DNA of 7,656 bases from Acidobacteriota bacterium (GTDB taxonomy: Bacteria; Acidobacteriota; Blastocatellia; Pyrinomonadales; Pyrinomonadaceae). Of this stretch, positions 1-7,138 are shown piece after piece. The position numbers were made by a program, and so were the translations under genes. The DNA lies in assembly GCA_003222935.1 (NCBI GenBank), contig QHXL01000266.1, positions 1-7,656 on the forward strand. The letters are read 5' to 3'. The first letter of the stretch is position 1; each line of letters begins with the position of its first letter. The notes beneath the pieces are model-generated. The model saw only the letters and a program-made list of their open reading frames with translations. It ran no database searches and was not told where the DNA came from.

Positions 1-101
1 GGATTCCCATGGCAAACTCCCGCGTGCGCAGTCTCAATCTTGCCACCTCCGTCGCCATGGTGCTGGGTGAGGCACTCCGTCAAACTGATGGTTTCCGCTA
101 G
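1..101 (+). CDS. trmL: C-terminal end of a TrmL-like tRNA 2'-O-methyltransferase (5' truncated by window)
   Basis: Reading from base 3, the last 32 codons give IPMANSRVRSLNLATSVAMV, then LGEALRQTDGFR and a TAG stop at 99-101. This is the third conserved SPOUT motif, which forms part of the knotted SAM-binding site: an IPM segment, then a R-S-L-N-L stretch, then a helix ending in E-A-L-R-Q. The spacing and the IPM/RSLNL pairing match TrmL (CspR/YibK), which methylates the 2'-OH of the wobble nucleotide 34 in certain leucine tRNAs. Only the tail is visible, so another SpoU-class rRNA/tRNA methyltransferase cannot be excluded. The frame is open to the left edge, so the gene begins outside the window. 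A gap of 114 bp separates it from typA, with no convincing terminator between them. Confidence 0.75.
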   Translation, partial: IPMANSRVRSLNLATSVAMVLGEALRQTDGFR

Positions 102-169
102 TTTCTGAGGCCAAACCTCTCACCGAAGTCCGCTTCCTTGCGTGCCCAATCACTAATTTCAACTCAAGA

Positions 170-178
170 TGCTATGAT
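170..178 (+). promoter_or_regulatory. Candidate extended -10 promoter for typA
   Basis: TGC followed by TATGAT gives a TGn extension plus a hexamer that matches TATAAT at five of six positions. No good TTGACA-like hexamer sits 16-18 bp upstream, which is tolerated by extended -10 promoters. Transcription would begin near 185 and leave a leader of about 30 nt. A GGAAG stretch at 198-202 could be the ribosome binding site, although its 13-base distance to the ATG at 216 is long. Identified by eye against the sigma-70 consensus; the host's own consensus is unknown. Confidence 0.4.
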
Positions 179-215
179 ACGCGTTTCTTAAATCAACGGA
201 AGTTTGGACTGACAG

Positions 216-2036
216 ATGCAACAACAACGAGAAGACATACGCAATATCGCAATAATCGCTCACGTCGACCATGGCAAAACTACCCTGGTTGATGCGATGC
301 TCCGGCAATCAGGTACCTTTCGCGAAAACGAACAAGTACGAGAACGCGTGATGGATTCGATGGACCTCGAAAGGGAACGAGGCATCACCATCATGGCGAA
401 GAACACTTCGGTCCGTTATCACGATGTGAAGATCAATATTGTCGACACGCCGGGCCACGCTGATTTTGGTGGTGAGGTAGAACGGGTTCTCAAGATGGTC
501 GACGGTGTAATGTTGCTGGTCGACGCTGCTGAGGGTTGTTTGCCGCAAACTCGCTTTGTGTTGCGAAAGGCACTCGAAGCACGCCTGCCTGCAATTGCTG
601 TCGTGAACAAGATTGATCGAAGTGATGCACGTCCGGCAGAAGTTGTGGATGAGATCTATGAGTTGTTCCTGGATCTTGACGCAACCGACGAACAGATCGA
701 GTTTCCTATTCTCTACGCTGTCTCACGAGAAGGCTTTGCCAAGAAAGAACTCAGCGAAGAGTCGACTAACCTGCAGCCACTGTTCGAACAGATTGTGAAG
801 ACTATACCGCCGCCGAAGGAACTACGTTCCGACTCGTTGCAACTGCTGGTCGCAAATCTTGATTACAACGATTACGTCGGACGTCTCGCGATTGGTCGAA
901 TCTATTCCGGAGGCATAGCGATCGGGGATCAGATCGCTGTTGTAAAGCCGGATCGATCTATACAAAAGACTCGCGTGTCGCAGTTGTATGCTTTTGAGGG
1001 ACTGAAGCGAGAACCGATCGACAAGGCACAGTTTGGTGAGATCGTCGCGCTTGCGGGAATTGAAAACATCAACATCGGCGATACGATCACCTCCGTGGAC
1101 AATCCTCAGCCGCTTCCCGTCATAGCAGTCGATGAGCCCACAATCGCAATGATCTTTGGCGTTAATAATTCTCCGTTTGCTGGTCGCGAAGGGAAGTATG
1201 TGACGTCACGCCAGGTAAAGGAACGCCTGGACAAGGAGATCCTGGGGAACGTCGCGATACGCGTTGATGAGACTGAATCGCCCGATCAATTCAAAGTGTC
1301 CGGTCGAGGTGAATTACAGCTGGCTATTCTGATCGAGATGATGCGTCGCGAAGGTTATGAGCTACAAGTGTCGAAGCCTGAAGCAATCACGCGCGAAGTG
1401 GATGGTCGAACATTGGAACCAATCGAAGCGGTTGTCGTTGATTGCCCCGATGACTTTATCGGAGTGGTCACAGAAGCCCTGGGTCGCCGTAAAGGACAGA
1501 TGACCAAGATGGTGAATCATGGCACTGGACGTGTTCGCCTCGAGTTCGAGACTCCTTCGCGCGGCTTGATCGGTTTTCGCAATGAGTTTCTGACAGAGAC
1601 AAAAGGTACTGGACTGTTGAATACAATGTTTCTCCGTTGGGGTGAGTGGCAAGGAACAATGCGAGGGCGCGCGACAGGTTCGTTAGTTGCCGATCGAACC
1701 GGCGACACGACAACTTACGCACTCTTCAATCTTCAGGAGCGCGGCACGCTCTTCGCACGTCCTGGAATTAGAGTTTACGAAGGAATGATCAACGGAGAGA
1801 ACGCCCGCGCTGTCGACCTCGACGTAAATGCGATTAAGGAAAAGAAACTAACAAACATGCGCGCATCGTCTGCCGACGATGCCATGCGCCTGGTTCCACC
1901 CAAAGACCTGTCGCTCGAGCAAGCGTTGGAATTCATCAGCGACGATGAACTCGTCGAAGTAACTCCCCAGACGATACGTTTGCGCAAACGCATCCTGCCG
2001 GCAAATCTGCGTCCGAAAAAGAAAGAGTCTGAGTGA
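216..2036 (+). CDS. typA: Ribosome-associated translational GTPase TypA/BipA
   Basis: The 606-residue product has the usual length of TypA/BipA, an EF-G-like GTPase that binds the 70S ribosome and supports 50S assembly and stress or cold growth. The N-terminal GTPase domain shows G1 AHVDHGKTT (15-23), switch I RERGITI (53-59), G3 DTPGH (77-81) and G4 NKID (131-134). An EF-Tu-like beta barrel follows, then an EF-G-like alpha/beta domain. The C-terminal domain contains SRGLIGFR and the TKGTG stretch that distinguish TypA from EF-G and LepA. The start [20 protein letters not shown] fits the family exactly, so the ATG is well supported. The gene lies downstream of an extended -10 candidate, and its stop overlaps the start of thiE by 4 bp. 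All catalytic motifs are intact and nothing is missing. Confidence 0.97.
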   Translation: MQQQREDIRNIAIIAHVDHGKTTLVDAMLRQSGTFRENEQVRERVMDSMDLERERGITIMAKNTSVRYHDVKINIVDTPGHADFGGEVERVLKMVDGVMLLVDAAEGCLPQTRFVLRKALEARLPAIAVVNKIDRSDARPAEVVDEIYELFLDLDATDEQIEFPILYAVSREGFAKKELSEESTNLQPLFEQIVKTIPPPKELRSDSLQLLVANLDYNDYVGRLAIGRIYSGGIAIGDQIAVVKPDRSIQKTRVSQLYAFEGLKREPIDKAQFGEIVALAGIENINIGDTITSVDNPQPLPVIAVDEPTIAMIFGVNNSPFAGREGKYVTSRQVKERLDKEILGNVAIRVDETESPDQFKVSGRGELQLAILIEMMRREGYELQVSKPEAITREVDGRTLEPIEAVVVDCPDDFIGVVTEALGRRKGQMTKMVNHGTGRVRLEFETPSRGLIGFRNEFLTETKGTGLLNTMFLRWGEWQGTMRGRATGSLVADRTGDTTTYALFNLQERGTLFARPGIRVYEGMINGENARAVDLDVNAIKEKKLTNMRASSADDAMRLVPPKDLSLEQALEFISDDELVEVTPQTIRLRKRILPANLRPKKKESE

Positions 2037-2665
2037 GTTTCGCGCTTCCCAAAGTTTATCCACTCACGGACGTTCGGATAACGGGACTGTCACACGCAGA
2101 ACAGACCAGACGCTTAGCCTTAGGCGGAGCCTCCATCGTCCAGGTGCGTGAAAAAGCTCTCTCAGTTAGGGAGTTCTACAACGAAGCTAAGCTGGCACTC
2201 AAAACGGCCCGGGAGTTCGGCGTCCGTTTGATTATCAACGATCGCGTCGATATCGCGTTTGCTATAGGCGCCGGCGGAATACATCTCGGACAGGACGATC
2301 TTCCTCCCGCCCAAGCCCGCAAACTGCTGGGCGATCAGGCCATAATCGGGTATTCCACCCACAATATTGACCAGGCACTCAACGCTAAGACCCTGCCGGT
2401 GAACTACATTGCCCTTGGACCCATCTTCGCTACAACAACGAAAACGGACACCTCCCCCGTCCTCGGGCTCCAAGGCCTCCGCGCCATTCGAGACGCAATA
2501 GGTGACATTCCTCTGGTAGCAATTGGTGGAATTACTGAGGAAAATGCTGCATCCGTGCTTAATGCCGGGGCGGATGCGGTTGCGATGATCGGGGGATTAC
2601 TGTCCAAACCCGATGAGATCTCGACCCGAACGGCCAGCCTTCTCCACTCCCTTTTTACTCAGTAA
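2033..2665 (+). CDS. thiE: Thiamine phosphate synthase (thiamine-phosphate pyrophosphorylase)
   Basis: The 210-residue TIM-barrel enzyme joins HMP-pyrophosphate and thiazole phosphate to give thiamine phosphate in the cytoplasm. Family motifs appear in order: QVREK (37-41) for pyrophosphate and pyrimidine contacts, IINDRVD (67-73), [10 protein letters not shown] (82-91) with the Mg-binding acidic pair, GYSTHN (106-111), [10 protein letters not shown] (129-138) and AIGGIT (163-168). Retention of both the QxRxK and GQDD motifs favours ThiE over the related TenI, which lacks synthase activity. The start is GTG at 2033. An upstream AAGAG (2023-2027) lies 5 bases away, and the conserved VYPLTD begins only seven residues in, so no later start would work. 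The GTGA overlap with the typA stop indicates translational coupling. No thiC, thiG or thiD lies nearby, so the pathway must be completed elsewhere. No TPP riboswitch is seen in front of it. Confidence 0.94.
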   Translation: MSFALPKVYPLTDVRITGLSHAEQTRRLALGGASIVQVREKALSVREFYNEAKLALKTAREFGVRLIINDRVDIAFAIGAGGIHLGQDDLPPAQARKLLGDQAIIGYSTHNIDQALNAKTLPVNYIALGPIFATTTKTDTSPVLGLQGLRAIRDAIGDIPLVAIGGITEENAASVLNAGADAVAMIGGLLSKPDEISTRTASLLHSLFTQ

Positions 2666-2708
2666 GGCAAACAGATTTTACTTGCGTTAATCATCGTTAT
2701 GCGCGAGA

Positions 2709-2747
2709 ATCCGATCGCCATAAGCAGCACACTGCTGCACGTCGGAT
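2709..2747 (+). repeat. Nested inverted repeat in the thiE-pilT gap
   Basis: An outer pair ATCCGA (2709-2714) and TCGGAT (2742-2747) encloses a perfect inner pair GCAGCA (2724-2729) and TGCTGC (2733-2738) with a three-base CAC loop. As RNA this forms a two-tier stem with an asymmetric internal loop of 9 and 3 bases. It is not followed by a T run, so it is a poor intrinsic terminator. It lies about 60 bp before the pilT start, where it could be a leader structure or a protein-binding palindrome. The rest of the 141-bp gap shows only a weak possible promoter (TTGCGT 2682-2687, GAGAAT 2705-2710). Confidence 0.4.
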
Positions 2748-2806
2748 AGTTTGCGCCCCTCCAGGAAGCCTTTCGAACCCGTCTAGTCCAGATTAGTCCA
2801 AACAAC

Positions 2807-3991
2807 ATGAGTTTCTTCGATCTGCCCCCAATTATCGAACGTATGCTGCTGGTCTCTGACAAGATCAGCGACCTCAACTTTTCAGTTGGTCAACTGCCAC
2901 AGGTCGAAATCAACGGAAAACTTACTCCCGTGCAGCCGCTCGGGATGCAAAAACTCTCCCCATATCAAACAGAGATCATTGCGCTGACTCTGCTGTACGG
3001 GAATCCTGACGCGGCCGAACGATTAGCTCGCACGGGAACAGCCGACTTGAGTTACTCGCTGCCATCGCGCGCCAGATTTCGCGTCAACATCTTTCAGCAA
3101 CGCGGTGTCTATTCGATCGTGATGCGCGTCATTCCGACGGACATTCCCAGTTTGAAGTCATTAAGTTTACCCACCCAGCTGAACGACATTGCTGAAATGA
3201 GAAATGGACTTGTCCTTGTGACGGGCCCAACCGGATCTGGTAAGAGTTCAACTCAAGCCGCAATCATCGACATCATCAACGAGAAGAAGCACTACCACGT
3301 TGTCACTATCGAAGATCCAATCGAGTACCTGCACAATCATAAGAATTCAACAATCAATCAACGCGAGGTTGGTCACGATACGCGTGATTTCCCCTCAGCT
3401 TTAAGGGCTGCGTTGCGGCAAGCGCCGAAAGTAATCCTGATTGGTGAAATGCGTGACTTTGAAACAACTGAGATCGCGCTGGAAGCGGCTGAGACGGGTC
3501 ACCTGGTACTTTCAACTCTCCATACCATCGATGCGGCAAAGACAGTTGATCGAATTATTGGTCTATATCCGAAGAACGAAGAGCCAGTCATAAGAACCCG
3601 GCTGGCGCAAACGTTCCGTTACATTATTTCGCAGCGATTAATTCCGCGCGCTGATGGACGCGGCCGAATTGCAGCGGTTGAGATTTTGAGATCAAGTCCG
3701 CGCACGCGCGAGTACATCGAAGCCGGCGAGGTTGAAGGCAAGTCGTTGTTGGATGCCATGTGTGACGGAAAACTCGATGGCATGCAGGATTTCGACACCG
3801 TCATTAAAGAGTTGATCGAGTCGAAAACCATTAGTCTCGAAGATGGGCTGGCATTCGCCACCAATCAAAACAATTTGCTCTTATCGCTAAAAGGTATGAC
3901 TGCCGCTGAAGACTTCATCCGACGCGAAGTCGATCGCATGCCAGTTGCCGCATTCTCCGATTCCGGTTCAATGCTTGGTCTTATCGAATAG
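2807..3991 (+). CDS. pilT: Type IV pilus retraction ATPase, PilT/PilU family
   Basis: This 394-residue protein is a secretion-superfamily hexameric ATPase of the PilT/PilU class, which depolymerises type IV pili from the cytoplasmic face of the inner membrane and so powers twitching. An N-terminal PAS-like region (about 1-110) precedes the RecA-like core. The core shows Walker A GPTGSGKS (140-147), Asp box TIEDPIEY (167-174), Walker B VILIGEMRD (209-217) with the catalytic glutamate E214, and His box GHLVLSTLHT (231-240). GEMRD points to PilT/PilU rather than the extension ATPase PilB, and no tetracysteine zinc site is present. The usual AIRNLIRE helix of PilT reads RTREYIEAGE (299-308), closer to PilU-type proteins, and the C-terminus is longer than in classical PilT. 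The ATG at 2807 is the first possible ATG/GTG/TTG start after an in-frame TAG at 2747-2749. No clear ribosome binding site precedes it. The next gene follows after two bases. Confidence 0.9.
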   Translation: MSFFDLPPIIERMLLVSDKISDLNFSVGQLPQVEINGKLTPVQPLGMQKLSPYQTEIIALTLLYGNPDAAERLARTGTADLSYSLPSRARFRVNIFQQRGVYSIVMRVIPTDIPSLKSLSLPTQLNDIAEMRNGLVLVTGPTGSGKSSTQAAIIDIINEKKHYHVVTIEDPIEYLHNHKNSTINQREVGHDTRDFPSALRAALRQAPKVILIGEMRDFETTEIALEAAETGHLVLSTLHTIDAAKTVDRIIGLYPKNEEPVIRTRLAQTFRYIISQRLIPRADGRGRIAAVEILRSSPRTREYIEAGEVEGKSLLDAMCDGKLDGMQDFDTVIKELIESKTISLEDGLAFATNQNNLLLSLKGMTAAEDFIRREVDRMPVAAFSDSGSMLGLIE

Positions 3992-3993
3992 TC

Positions 3994-4746
3994 ATGATCA
4001 TCGTCTGCCAAAACTGTTCCACTCGCTTGCAAATTGACGACGACAAGTCGCCGACAGGCGCTTTTACGGTCCGCTGCCCTAAGTGCAAGAAGACAATCAA
4101 CTCCGTTGCGCCTAGCCCCGCGAGCGATCAGAGCGCTGTGTCAGTTGGCGGCTCACCTTCAACCGAGCATCCGAGGTACGACCAGGTAACTGCGCCGGCT
4201 TATCGGCTCTCAAACACGCCGGATCAACCGGAGCCTGCCGTGAACGAAGATGTGTTGCGCATGCTCATGAATCTGATGAGCAAGGGAGTAGCGGGTGCTA
4301 GTGATAATCCCCGCGCGTGGACTCGCAGGAAAGCCCTGGTTTGTACAACCGAACAGTTTCGCGATCAGGTCGCACGGAGTCTTACAGAAAACGGTTATCA
4401 GGTGTTTGTCGCAGAAGATACTCGACAGGCAGTCGAGACAATGCGCGCAAATCAAATGGAAGTGGTCTTACTTGATCCGCAGTTTGACGCGATCGAACAG
4501 GGGGCAGCTTTCGTTGTGCGCGAAATAAATGTGTTACGACCCTCACAACGTCGACGGCTATTTTTTGTGCTCATCTCTCCAACGCTTCGTACAATGGATG
4601 CGCACGCAGCTTTCCTGAACAACGTGAATGCCGTTGTGAACAACAACGAGATTGCGGAGTTGCCAAAGATTCTGGAAGTAGCGCTTCGTGAATTCAACGA
4701 GCTATATCGCGAACTCAACCAGGCGTTCAATCTCGGCGCAATCTAA
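3994..4746 (+). CDS. MJ0042-type zinc-ribbon protein with a degenerate response-regulator receiver domain
   Basis: No gene name is recognised for this 250-residue protein. The N-terminus is an MJ0042-type zinc ribbon, with Cys5 and Cys8 paired with Cys28 and Cys31 and the typical VRCPKC second knuckle. A low-complexity Pro/Ser/Gln-rich linker covers about 38-82, followed by a short helix rich in Met/Leu. Residues about 112-232 resemble a CheY-like receiver in strand-helix order, with VVLLD placing D161 at the phospho-acceptor position. The acidic pair after strand 1 is absent (VCTTE, 116-120), and the conserved lysine after strand 5 is replaced within VVNNNE. It is therefore probably a pseudo-receiver used for protein contacts. 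The start lies two bases after the pilT stop, so the two genes are likely co-transcribed and coupled. The terminator at 4853-4880 ends the unit. A role in controlling pilus retraction or polarity is inference from context only. Confidence 0.8.
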   Translation: MIIVCQNCSTRLQIDDDKSPTGAFTVRCPKCKKTINSVAPSPASDQSAVSVGGSPSTEHPRYDQVTAPAYRLSNTPDQPEPAVNEDVLRMLMNLMSKGVAGASDNPRAWTRRKALVCTTEQFRDQVARSLTENGYQVFVAEDTRQAVETMRANQMEVVLLDPQFDAIEQGAAFVVREINVLRPSQRRRLFFVLISPTLRTMDAHAAFLNNVNAVVNNNEIAELPKILEVALREFNELYRELNQAFNLGAI

Positions 4747-4750
4747 CAAC

Positions 4751-4845
4751 TGATGTCCGATATGCGTCTGTCTTGTCGTGAGTTTCGCTTAAGGCCTTGG
4801 AACTTCTAATTAAACTAACGACAAGCTGAAGCATATCGGACATTA
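4751..4845 (+). repeat. Long imperfect hairpin / 13-bp terminal inverted repeat of unknown nature
   Basis: ATGTCCGATATGC (4753-4765) is the exact reverse complement of GCATATCGGACAT (4831-4843). The stem extends outward by one G-U and one T-A pair (4751-4752 with 4844-4845). Further in, CTTGTCGT (4772-4779) and ACGACAAG (4818-4825) are also exact complements. After one mismatch, AGTTT (4781-4785) pairs with AAACT (4812-4816). The arms enclose a 26-base apical region with the palindrome AAGGCCTT (4791-4798). It starts four bases after the stop of the zinc-ribbon gene and ends seven bases before a terminator. It could be a structured 3'UTR or small RNA, or a miniature inverted-repeat element. 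No target-site duplication is evident. Confidence 0.7.
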
Positions 4846-4852
4846 TCCTTTC

Positions 4853-4880
4853 AAGGTCACTTCGGTGGCCTTTTCTATTT
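4853..4880 (+). terminator. Rho-independent terminator with UUCG tetraloop
   Basis: AAGGTCAC (4853-4860) and GTGGCCTT (4865-4872) form an 8-bp stem with a single G-U wobble. It is closed by a C(UUCG)G tetraloop at 4861-4864 and followed by the T-rich run TTTTCTATTT. This is a textbook intrinsic terminator on the + strand. It ends the pilus ATPase/zinc-ribbon unit, or a small RNA containing the hairpin just upstream. Confidence 0.88.
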
Positions 4881-4986
4881 CCAGACCTGATAAATTGTTC
4901 GCAGGTTCGATACTGTCGTGCTAACTTCCAATTTGTTAATCTAATTCCGCACTGAATTCTCAGTCGTATCGAGGTTAGACCATCAG

Positions 4987-6189
4987 ATGGGTTCACAAGA
5001 GGACCAAACGTCGCGCCTGGCTCAAGCAACTGTTGCGGTCCACGGCCGTAAGCTTGGCGACGAAAGTCAGTTTGGTGCGGTAGTCCCGCCAGTTTTCCAT
5101 TCATCTACTTATCGATTCTCCAGCTTTGATCAAATGCGCCGTTATTCTCGCGGCGAGATGCCCGACGCATTTTTCTACTCTCGTTACGCAAACCCAACTG
5201 TTTCAGAAGTTGAGCGAACGATTGCTGACCTGGAACACGCCGAAGACTGCGTGGTCACTTCGTCGGGTTCGGCGGCGACCTTTTGTGCTTTGGCAGCACT
5301 TTGCCAGTCTGGAGACGAAGTAATTGCATGTGACTCGATTTACGGCGGCTCGACAAAAATACTCACGAAGTTGCTGGCGAAGTGGGGAATCAGCTCACGT
5401 TTCATCGCTCTCGAACAGATCACTGATCTTTCCAAAATTGCCAGTGACAAGACCCGGGCCTTCTGGTTTGAAACACCAGCAAATCCAATCAATCGAATAG
5501 TCGATTTGTCAGCCGTCGCAGCAGCTTGTCGCTCGGTGGGAGTTCACTCACTTATCGACAACACCTTCGCGACGCCCGTTTTGCAGCAGCCTCTGCGCTT
5601 CGGGATCGACGCAGTGATGCACAGTGCGACCAAGTATCTCGGTGGTCATTCTGATTTGACTGCGGGTGCTATTGCAGGCAGTCGAGAGTTCATCGGGCGG
5701 GTTCGCGAGATATCGATCCTCGTTGGGACAACGCTTGACCCGGCCGCGGCTTATTTGCTCAGCCGCGGAATCAAGACGCTTGAATTGAGAGTTCGTGCTT
5801 CATCTAATAATGCGCTGAGATTGGCGCAGGTCTTGTCGATTCAGCCGAACGTGGCGCGGGTTTACTATCCAGGACTGGAAGACGACCCCGGACACCAGAC
5901 TGCTGCGCGACAGATGTCGGGCTTTGGTGGTGTGGTGGCGATTGATCTCGTCGGTGGCGAGGCGGAAGCCGAAATATTGTTTGATGCTTTTAAGTTAGTT
6001 AGCACTGCGCCTTCGCTCGGCGGCGTCGAAACCCTGGTAAGTTATCCCTTGTATTCATCGCACACAGGTTTTACAGATGAGCAGCTTAAAGCGGCAGGAG
6101 TCTCCGCATCCACAGTACGATTCGCTTTGGGTATCGAGGCCGCAGAAGACATCATTGCGGACGTTGAGCAAGCATTAAGTCGGATCTGA
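4987..6189 (+). CDS. PLP-dependent Cys/Met-metabolism (trans-sulfuration) enzyme, cystathionine gamma-synthase/lyase-like
   Basis: The 400-residue protein is a fold-type I PLP enzyme of the Cys/Met metabolism family, which carries out gamma-replacement or elimination on homoserine esters, cystathionine or methionine. Visible signatures are YSRYANPT (64-71), whose Tyr and Arg contact the cofactor phosphate of the neighbouring subunit, SSGSAA (92-97), ETPANP (162-167), DNTFATP (191-197) with D191 binding the pyridine nitrogen, and HSATKYLGGHSD (212-223) with K216 as the Schiff-base lysine. APSLGGVETL (341-350) and R378 would bind the substrate carboxylate. YGGST (119-123) has Gly where methionine gamma-lyases carry their special Cys, arguing against that activity. 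Family knowledge does not separate cystathionine gamma-synthase, gamma-lyase and O-acyl-homoserine sulfhydrylase here, so no symbol is given. GAGG at 4971-4974 is a probable ribosome binding site. No SAM riboswitch is seen upstream. A transport gene follows. Confidence 0.88.
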   Translation: MGSQEDQTSRLAQATVAVHGRKLGDESQFGAVVPPVFHSSTYRFSSFDQMRRYSRGEMPDAFFYSRYANPTVSEVERTIADLEHAEDCVVTSSGSAATFCALAALCQSGDEVIACDSIYGGSTKILTKLLAKWGISSRFIALEQITDLSKIASDKTRAFWFETPANPINRIVDLSAVAAACRSVGVHSLIDNTFATPVLQQPLRFGIDAVMHSATKYLGGHSDLTAGAIAGSREFIGRVREISILVGTTLDPAAAYLLSRGIKTLELRVRASSNNALRLAQVLSIQPNVARVYYPGLEDDPGHQTAARQMSGFGGVVAIDLVGGEAEAEILFDAFKLVSTAPSLGGVETLVSYPLYSSHTGFTDEQLKAAGVSASTVRFALGIEAAEDIIADVEQALSRI

Positions 6190-6191
6190 AC

Positions 6192-6244
6192 ATGGCTACG
6201 GGCGAGCTGATAGATAACTCTCTAATTGGCGGCGCCTTAGCATT
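6192..6244 (+). other. Possible lost 5' end of the cation efflux gene (frameshifted leader)
   Basis: An ATG at 6192, two bases after the PLP enzyme stop, reads MATGELIDNS and then leaves the frame of the transporter. The transporter's own frame is open only back to 6218, after a TAA at 6215-6217. There it reads LSNWRRLSIV immediately before the GTG at 6245. The basic NWRRL stretch directly before the first membrane helix is what cation diffusion facilitators usually have. One added base near the CTCTCT repeat (6218-6223) would join the two parts into a continuous gene. It may be a real mutation or a sequence error. Confidence 0.4.
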
Positions 6245-7117
6245 GTGCTGGCCCTCACTTCGTCGTACATGGTAGCGGAGTTGGTTGGTGGATGGTGGAC
6301 TGGTTCACTCGCACTGCTCGCTGATGCTGGTCACATGTTCACGGACGCTGCTGCACTGGTGCTGGCTCTGACAGCGGTTTGGTTTGGCTCCCGGCCCGCC
6401 ACTTCCAGAAAAACTTTTGGGTATTACCGACTCGAAATAATCGCGGCACTCGTCAATGGAGTTGCACTTATTGTCATCGCCTTGATGATCTTCTGGGGAG
6501 CCTACCAGCGTTGGCTCGAGCCCCCGATTATTCGCAGCGGTCCGATGATCATGGTTGCATCCGGGGGGTTGGTGGTAAATCTGATCAGCGCCTGGATCCT
6601 GCACTCACACGACGAGATCGATCTAAACATGCGCGGAGCCTGGCTCCATGTTATGGGCGATGCATTGGGGTCTGTAGCTGCCATCCTGGCCGGTGTTTGC
6701 ATGTTGGCGTTTAACTGGTACGCAGCCGACCCGTTGTTCAGCGTGATTATCAGTCTCTTGATTGTCTGGGGTTCTATTAGGCTTATTCGCGAATCTACAA
6801 ACGTGTTGCTGGAAGGCGCACCGGCGCATATTAATCTCGCAGCTGTGGAGGATGCGATTCTCGCGACTAGTGGTGTCAGCGATGTGCACGACCTGCATGT
6901 TTGGACCATAACGTCTGGACGCGATGCCTTGAGTGCACATGTAATCCACGCACGCAGCATTTCGCAACCAGCCCTGTTAAAGGAGCTTCGAACCAAACTA
7001 CACGATCGTTTTGGCGTAGATCATCTGACTATCCAGATGGAAACTCCCGACTTCGAAGACGAAACCTTTCACTTTTGCAATAACGGCACGGCGTGCTTCA
7101 AATCACAAAGAAATTGA
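6245..7117 (+). CDS. Cation diffusion facilitator (Zn/Co/Cd efflux, CzcD/ZitB-like), 5' end possibly truncated
   Basis: From GTG at 6245 the 290-residue product is a six-helix cation diffusion facilitator, which exports Zn2+ and related divalent metals in exchange for protons at the inner membrane. Helices lie at about 2-19, 21-45, 63-85, 99-119, 131-157 and 163-183. The metal-site pairs are present: H30 and D34 in ADAGHMFTDAA (helix 2), and H135 and D139 in LHVMGDALGS (helix 5). The cytosolic dimerisation domain runs over about 192-268 and includes VHDLHVWTITSG. A short Cys-containing tail (FHFCNNGTACF) ends the protein. The GTG is the only ATG/GTG/TTG start available, but it falls inside what should be helix 1 and has no good ribosome binding site. 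The family's usual cytosolic N-terminus is absent, and in-frame codons upstream (from 6218) still resemble it. CzcD and ZitB are the nearest named relatives; metal preference cannot be read from the sequence. Confidence 0.87.
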   Translation: MLALTSSYMVAELVGGWWTGSLALLADAGHMFTDAAALVLALTAVWFGSRPATSRKTFGYYRLEIIAALVNGVALIVIALMIFWGAYQRWLEPPIIRSGPMIMVASGGLVVNLISAWILHSHDEIDLNMRGAWLHVMGDALGSVAAILAGVCMLAFNWYAADPLFSVIISLLIVWGSIRLIRESTNVLLEGAPAHINLAAVEDAILATSGVSDVHDLHVWTITSGRDALSAHVIHARSISQPALLKELRTKLHDRFGVDHLTIQMETPDFEDETFHFCNNGTACFKSQRN

Positions 7118-7138
7118 GTTAGCAGTCAAACAAAATTG

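Noticed and set aside
107..119. GAGG/CCTC mini-hairpin after the trmL stop as a terminator
   Set aside because: The stem is only four base pairs and no T run follows; it does not qualify as an intrinsic terminator.
4751..4845. Hairpin as the bacterial SRP (4.5S) RNA
   Set aside because: The conserved GGAA-type apical loop and the asymmetric internal loop sequence of SRP RNA are not present in the apical region.
4747..4986. SAM riboswitch upstream of the PLP enzyme
   Set aside because: The conserved SAM-I core elements are not seen; the space is taken up by the hairpin, the terminator and about 100 bases without recognisable structure.
4727..5104. Minus-strand open frame of 125 codons across the intergenic hairpin
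   Set aside because: It runs through the inverted repeat and the terminator and into the 5' end of the PLP enzyme gene. It has no recognisable motif or ribosome binding site, and its openness is best explained as chance.
4987..6189. Methionine gamma-lyase as the specific identity of the PLP enzyme
   Set aside because: The position of the characteristic active-site cysteine is occupied by glycine in YGGST, so this specific call is not supported.
6192..6245. Programmed -1 ribosomal frameshift joining ATG 6192 to the transporter frame
   Set aside because: No X XXY YYZ slippery heptamer or downstream stem is visible at the junction; an indel or sequence error is simpler.
6502..6996. Minus-strand open frame of 164 codons inside the cation efflux gene
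   Set aside because: It is fully antisense to a clear transporter reading frame and its translation shows no family signature; it is a shadow of the real gene.
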